Origin: Onthophagus taurus
Lineage: Eukaryota; Arthropoda; Insecta; Coleoptera; Scarabaeidae
Assembly (NCBI RefSeq): GCF_036711975.1
Contig: NC_091972.1
Location: 5,647,001 to 5,711,000, forward strand
Direction: 5' to 3'
DNA length: 64,000 nucleotides
In this document: piece after piece, positions 59,772 through 64,000 of the stretch
Layout: every line of letters begins with the position of its first letter
Position numbering within the stretch: position 1 is the first letter of the stretch
Program-made: the position numbers and the translations under genes
The notes under the pieces: generated by a model
Seen by the model: only the letters and a program-made list of their open reading frames with translations
The model's database searches: none
Told to the model about the DNA's origin: nothing

Positions 59772-61490
59772 TTATTTTGTACCATTTAATATTTGACACA
59801 AATCACCTAATCTTTCTAGATAATAATCGGGAAAAAGCGAACGATTTGATAATTCTTTTAAATCGCCAAATTTAGTGTTTCCAGTTAGAACCAATAAAGA
59901 TTTGTATCCGGCGTTTTGAGAAAATTCAATATCAGTAAATCTAAAAAATAAATATTATTTATTAATTTCTTAACTAATTATTTTCTACTTACGAATCGCC
60001 AATAAATAAAGTTCGGTTTGGTTTTAATTTGTATTTCGATTCTATGTATTGATTCATTACTCTGTCAGGTTTTCCAAATCTAATTGGTTGTCTTCCAGTG
60101 ATGTCTATTAGAGCTTTATGGAAATAATTTGGACCTAAAGTAAAGAATCATATTTAGAATTTATCCCCAAGTATTCTAAATTATTTTTTTGTAACTGGAA
60201 GATAAAGACAATGTTATCTATGACAAAATGAACTCTAAATGTCCTGTTATCTATTCTTCATTCACAGTAACTGCATCTACACAATAAGTTGGATAAACTT
60301 AAGCAACCTCAGTACATTCACATAATGTAAAACTATTTATTTTTATACCTATTTATCCCAGCAGCAAGGTGGTGTCACCCCTTAAAAAATTCTCTTAGAG
60401 AATGCAAAACCCCGAAATTATACTCAGTGACATAAAACACCAGGCTAATGAGACTATCTTAGCAATGAAGTCAATCTAATAATACACCTCGAAAAAGAAG
60501 CTTATCCTTGTAAAAATTGTTTAGAAATTATATTTGCAAACCTTTATGCAGATTTTAGAAACAGAGCATAAACATTACAAAATAATTCTTTAAGCAATTT
60601 AATTACATATCTAATTAATCAATAGATGTGTCACAAAAATCAATAGTGATAACGCAATTATGTGTACACAGTACAAATAAATACTTTTTACACAACAAGT
60701 TGAAAGAAATTACACTTTACTGATTTTATTTTTAATTATTTCCAAGGTTAACTTTCGTTTTAATTTAATTACCTATAAGTGTTATATTATTGTAAAAGGG
60801 AATTTTGCAGTCTGATCCTCCAGTCATAAATAACACATCATTCCTTTTTAAGTAAACGCAAGCTTTTTGTAACTTTAAATACGTTAAGTTAATGTCTATA
60901 TCCACGATAACAGCACCGATGTTTTTATCATCAATTAAATTATCGCTCATGGTTTGAGCGTTTTCTTCAATTTCATTTAACTATAAAAAAGTTGTCGCAT
61001 TTTAATTTTTTAATTAAAATTATTACAATTTTACCCTTACACTTTGAAGAATTGTTTTAAAACCAGCTTTTTCAAATTCCTCTTTCAGTTTTTTCAATCC
61101 AATCAAAAAAATCGTTCTTTTAAATCCAATTTTTTTTAAATAATCGATAATGACAATCGTGGGAAATACAATATCTTTTTCGTCAACATCCAAATCGAAT
61201 TTTTTAAGGGTTTGTTTAAAATCTTTCAGAGATAACGAACAATTATTGCTTACAAAATGTACTTTTTTACCTAAACCTTGTAATAAATTAATGACTTCTT
61301 TGGATTTTTCAATTTTATTTGAACCGATGTGGATTACCCCTAAAATAAATTAAAATTGTTATAAATTAAGTAAAGATTGATGCTTTTTTTTTAGTTTACC
61401 ATCACAATCACATAAAACTGTATCAAATGAATTAATAAAATTATTCACCTCACCACGATCGGCTGATAACAAATTTTGTGGTCTGTTCAT
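59772..61490 (-). CDS. PGP-like HAD phosphatase (phosphoglycolate/4-nitrophenyl phosphatase family)
   Basis: Five exons on the reverse strand, 61490-61400, 61339-61041, 60980-60773, 60134-59993 and 59940-59772, join to 909 bp and 302 residues. The family hydrolyses phosphoglycolate and other small phosphates and can act on side products of glycolysis. HAD motif I is CDCDG with Asp28 and Asp30, split by an intron within the motif. Motif II is FVSNN with Ser61. The GKP lysine is Lys221, and motif IV is GDSFTD with Asp246 and Asp250. The C2 cap lies between (about 90-200) and is diverged, as in lineage-specific insect copies (LKKLKEEFEKAGFKTILQS). Usual PGP-family length is 300-320. The substrate cannot be told from the sequence. 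It converges on SMC2, with 73 bp between the stop codons. Confidence 0.92.
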
Positions 61491-62317
61491 GTCGAATCAC
61501 CTTTTGAAACTGTTTCAGTGAATTCACAATAACGAACTCACCATAAAAATGTAATCGGGAAATTATCTATTCTGTAAATTTCGTTTTGAATGGGTTTTTT
61601 TGGTACTTCACAATATTACATATACAATTCTTTTTCGGAACGGTTATTACGTTATTTAAATAACTATTTTTAACAATTGTATCTAAAAGTTAATCTTTTA
61701 CAATTATTTAAATTAAATAATTATTTTTTTTATGTAATATTATAATTAAAATTGTGGAAAGAAACAAAACCAATAAAATTTATCTTTGTTAAAATAACTT
61801 CTCATTTATTTCTTCTTCTTACATCATTTTTTTAATTTAACTTATTTATTAATCCATTTATTTATTGAAATTAAAAACTGCAATTATTATTTAAATTTTA
61901 AATTATTTTATTATCACAGTAAATTCTATCACAAGATGGCACCACTTTTTTTTAATTCATGCAATTATTCGAATTAAAAGAAATTAATTGTCAAAATTGA
62001 TCGTAACAAATAAAACGATAATCGGCTCACATTTAATTAATAAATAACAATTATCAAAATTGAATTAAGTTGAATTATTAAATTAACTGACATGACATTT
62101 AAACTCTCCTTCCGTAACTAAATTCCGACCAGTTCAAAAAACGCTCCATCTCCCAAACGTCAACCGAATATGTTTTCCACTTTTTAAGAAGATAGGATAC
62201 AATCAAAACCGTTGATGTCGCGTGGAAAACATAACGGAAGGCCCCCGGCGAATTAAACCGAAGTAAGCAACCTTTTTATACATCTTAAATTGTTTTTTAC
62301 GCCGCCGTCGTTTTTAG
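61491..62317. promoter_or_regulatory. Shared upstream region of the HAD gene and BTBD9
   Basis: The 827 bp between the divergent starts are AT-rich, with a GC-richer part at 62100-62300. In front of BTBD9 a GTAAGC donor at 62263 and an acceptor GTTTTTAG ending at 62317, directly before the start codon, may define a 55-bp intron in the 5' leader. No other gene is seen. Confidence 0.45.
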
Positions 62318-63667
62318 ATGAGTAGCAATAGCAGCAACCACCAGTTCTTGCAGCAAACATCAACGCAGGAGACCCGGCGTTTTGGGGACATAAAACACTG
62401 TACGCAATTATCGGAACATTTTGGGACATTATGCACCAGTCAAGAGTATTCCGATATTGTTTTAGTAGTCGAGGGACAAAAACTATATGCCCACAAGGTA
62501 TGAAATAAACCAAAAATTAATTTTTAATCCAACTATTTATTCTTACAGATGATTTTAGCTGCGCGAAGTGAATATTTTCGTGCATTATTATATGGTGGCA
62601 TGAAAGAGTCCTCACAATCTGTAATAACATTAGCAGATGCCCCATTGAAAGCGTTTAAAATTTTATTAAAATATATATATTCTGGTAATTAAAAAAAATA
62701 TATAAAAAAATTGAATTAATTGTTAATTTCTAGGTCAAATGTTTGTGATGGCTTTAAAAGAGGATGTAATATTAGATATATTAGGTTTAGCTCATCTCTA
62801 CGGATTCCAAGATTTAGAAACATCCATTTCAGACATTCTAAGACAATTGTTGGTGTTAAAAAATGTTTGCGCAATTTTGGATGCGGCCCGATTATACGGC
62901 TTGGAGCAATTAGTGAAAGTATGTCATAATTTTATGGACGAATTCGCTTCCGATTTGTTACAACACGATACGTTCTTGCAATTATCGCAGGTAATAAATT
63001 AAAAATGTAGGGAGAAAAAGAAGTACTTTATCAAAATGATGAAAAAAATTCTTTTCGTAGGGTTCTTTGGTTGAATTGTTAAAACGTAACTCGTATTTTG
63101 CACCGGAAGTGGAAATTTTTAAAGGCGTCGCCCAGTGGTGTAAAGTTAATGAAGACGTTGACAATTTAGTAATAAATTGCATCAGATTGCCGTTAATTAC
63201 AGTCACCGATTTGTTGTCGGTCGTTCGTCCCACTGGGTTGGTTCCATCTGATACAATTTTAGATGCTATTGCTGAAAGAAACAATTCAAGACTTTGCAAC
63301 TTACCACATCGCGGTCGAATGGGTTAGCAATATTTCATTTTATTTTAAATGTAATGTAGAGACTCTTCCTTTTTTAATATTCTTAATTTTTTAACTTTAA
63401 ATTTTTTTGTACTAAAAAATACTTAATATTTGTAATTGTGTGTTTAGTTGTTGATGAAAATGTGGCTAGCGCAAAATACGGCGCTAAAGTGGTTACTGGA
63501 GAGCAATTGGAGTACCTTTTGGATGGCAACACTAGTAAGTACGATATGGAACAAGGATACACAAGACATGCAATTAATGGAGCAAGAGATGAAGGAATTA
63601 TTGTCAAGCTTGGTATTCCTTATATTATTAATCATATACGCGTTTTGCTTTGGGATAAAGATTTGAG
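62318..63667 (+). CDS. BTBD9: BTBD9, BTB/BACK/discoidin-like protein (5' part)
   Basis: Five exons, 62318-62497, 62549-62684, 62734-62990, 63061-63322 and 63448-63667, join in frame and encode the first 351 residues; the last ends in phase 2, so the gene continues past the window. BTBD9 is a putative Cullin-3 adaptor tied to synaptic plasticity, iron and dopamine handling and sleep. The BTB domain runs from EYSDIVLVVEGQKLYAHKMI, LAARSEYFRALLYGGMKES. The BACK domain follows (GLAHLYGFQDLETSISDILR, LYGLEQLVKVCHNFMDEFA, VEIFKGVAQWCK). The first discoidin-type domain begins at about 290 (KYGAKVVTGEQLEYLLDGNT, YTRHAINGARDEGIIVKLGI, NHIRVLLWDKDLR). The second discoidin domain and the end are missing only because the window ends. 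The 5' leader may carry a small intron. Confidence 0.96.
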
Positions 63668-63754
63668 GTAATTATAATCAGTTAATTTTACCAATTGATT
63701 GACCAACTTTAAATGTAAATGTCTTAAAAATATACAGACTGTTTAAAAATTGGC

Positions 63755-64000
63755 GGATAATGTACAGGCTGGTTCAAAAAGAGATTTTGGCCTTAGAGGC
63801 CAAAATTGAAGATATCATGAAACCAACAAGTGCAATTATCTTGGTTATTATTATAGGTGGAGTATTATAACTACAACATTATATGAACACTTTCTAACAG
63901 AGAATTTGATGACGTAGTCGAAAAAAAATTTTCGGTTTTAGATTTTGAGATATCATGAGAATTTTGGTTTTTTTAAATGGAAACAATCACTGATTATTTG
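63755..64000. mobile_element. Fold-back element (family F), second copy, cut by window end
   Basis: Starting ACAGGCTGGTTCAAAAAG, the sequence then follows copy one at 37860-38050 through CCAACAAGTGCAATTATCTT, GGAGTATTATAACTA, GATGACGTAGTC and GATTTTGAGATATCATGA, to CACTGATTATT at the window edge. An internal part of about 80 bp present in copy one is missing here. It sits in an intron of BTBD9. Confidence 0.8.

Overview
This is an AT-rich nuclear window from an animal, most likely a holometabolous insect and perhaps a beetle. The evidence is short (about 50-70 bp) GT-AG introns, compact divergent and convergent gene pairs, clearly insect-like versions of conserved genes, and a heavy load of Harbinger, piggyBac, hAT, mariner-like and LINE remains. 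The exact taxon cannot be fixed from the sequence alone.

The left part (1 to about 26.8 kb) holds no gene I can support. It contains three satellite blocks: a ~188-bp repeat (278-2215), an A/B-type satellite in two arrays (9820-11810 and 13325-16310) with both dimeric and trimeric higher-order organisation, and a strict 365-bp repeat (20395-23095) that is itself two related half-units. Between them lie broken LINE reverse-transcriptase pieces, a short element with perfect terminal inverted repeats, and several higher-GC unique patches that could be non-coding exons or regulatory DNA. A tRNA-Val(CAC) gene at 26823 marks the start of the gene-bearing half.

The right part (26.8 to 64 kb) is gene-dense. 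In order it holds: PTRHD1-like (-), Rho1 (+), mitochondrial ribosome-binding factor RBFA (+), a PNPLA8-like patatin phospholipase (-), a nested Harbinger insertion, a possible Tigger/jerky-derived ORF (-), RPAP3/spaghetti (-), ribonuclease kappa (+), a six-finger C2H2 protein (-), the condensin ATPase SMC2 (+), a PGP-like HAD phosphatase (-) and the 5' part of BTBD9 (+, running off the window). I rebuilt exon structures by hand. For RBFA, PNPLA8, RPAP3, SMC2 and the HAD gene every junction is GT-AG and the summed lengths close in frame to a stop. For BTBD9 all visible junctions are in frame.

The genes are housekeeping and not an obvious single pathway: mitochondrial translation and lipids (RBFA, PNPLA8), cytoskeletal signalling (Rho1), chaperone assembly of RNA polymerase II (RPAP3), chromosome condensation (SMC2) and small-metabolite dephosphorylation (PGP-like). 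Three neighbouring pairs are divergent with short shared upstream regions (RPAP3/RNASEK, ZNF/SMC2, HAD/BTBD9), and SMC2/HAD are convergent with only 73 bp between their stop codons.

I see no new multi-gene system. The most interesting signals are structural: the switch of higher-order repeat type inside one satellite, a short GATATC-containing box shared between two satellites and a family of fold-back elements, a Harbinger-in-Harbinger-in-MITE nest carrying a 122/83-bp minisatellite, and the large SMC2 intron 2, which has collected at least five elements.
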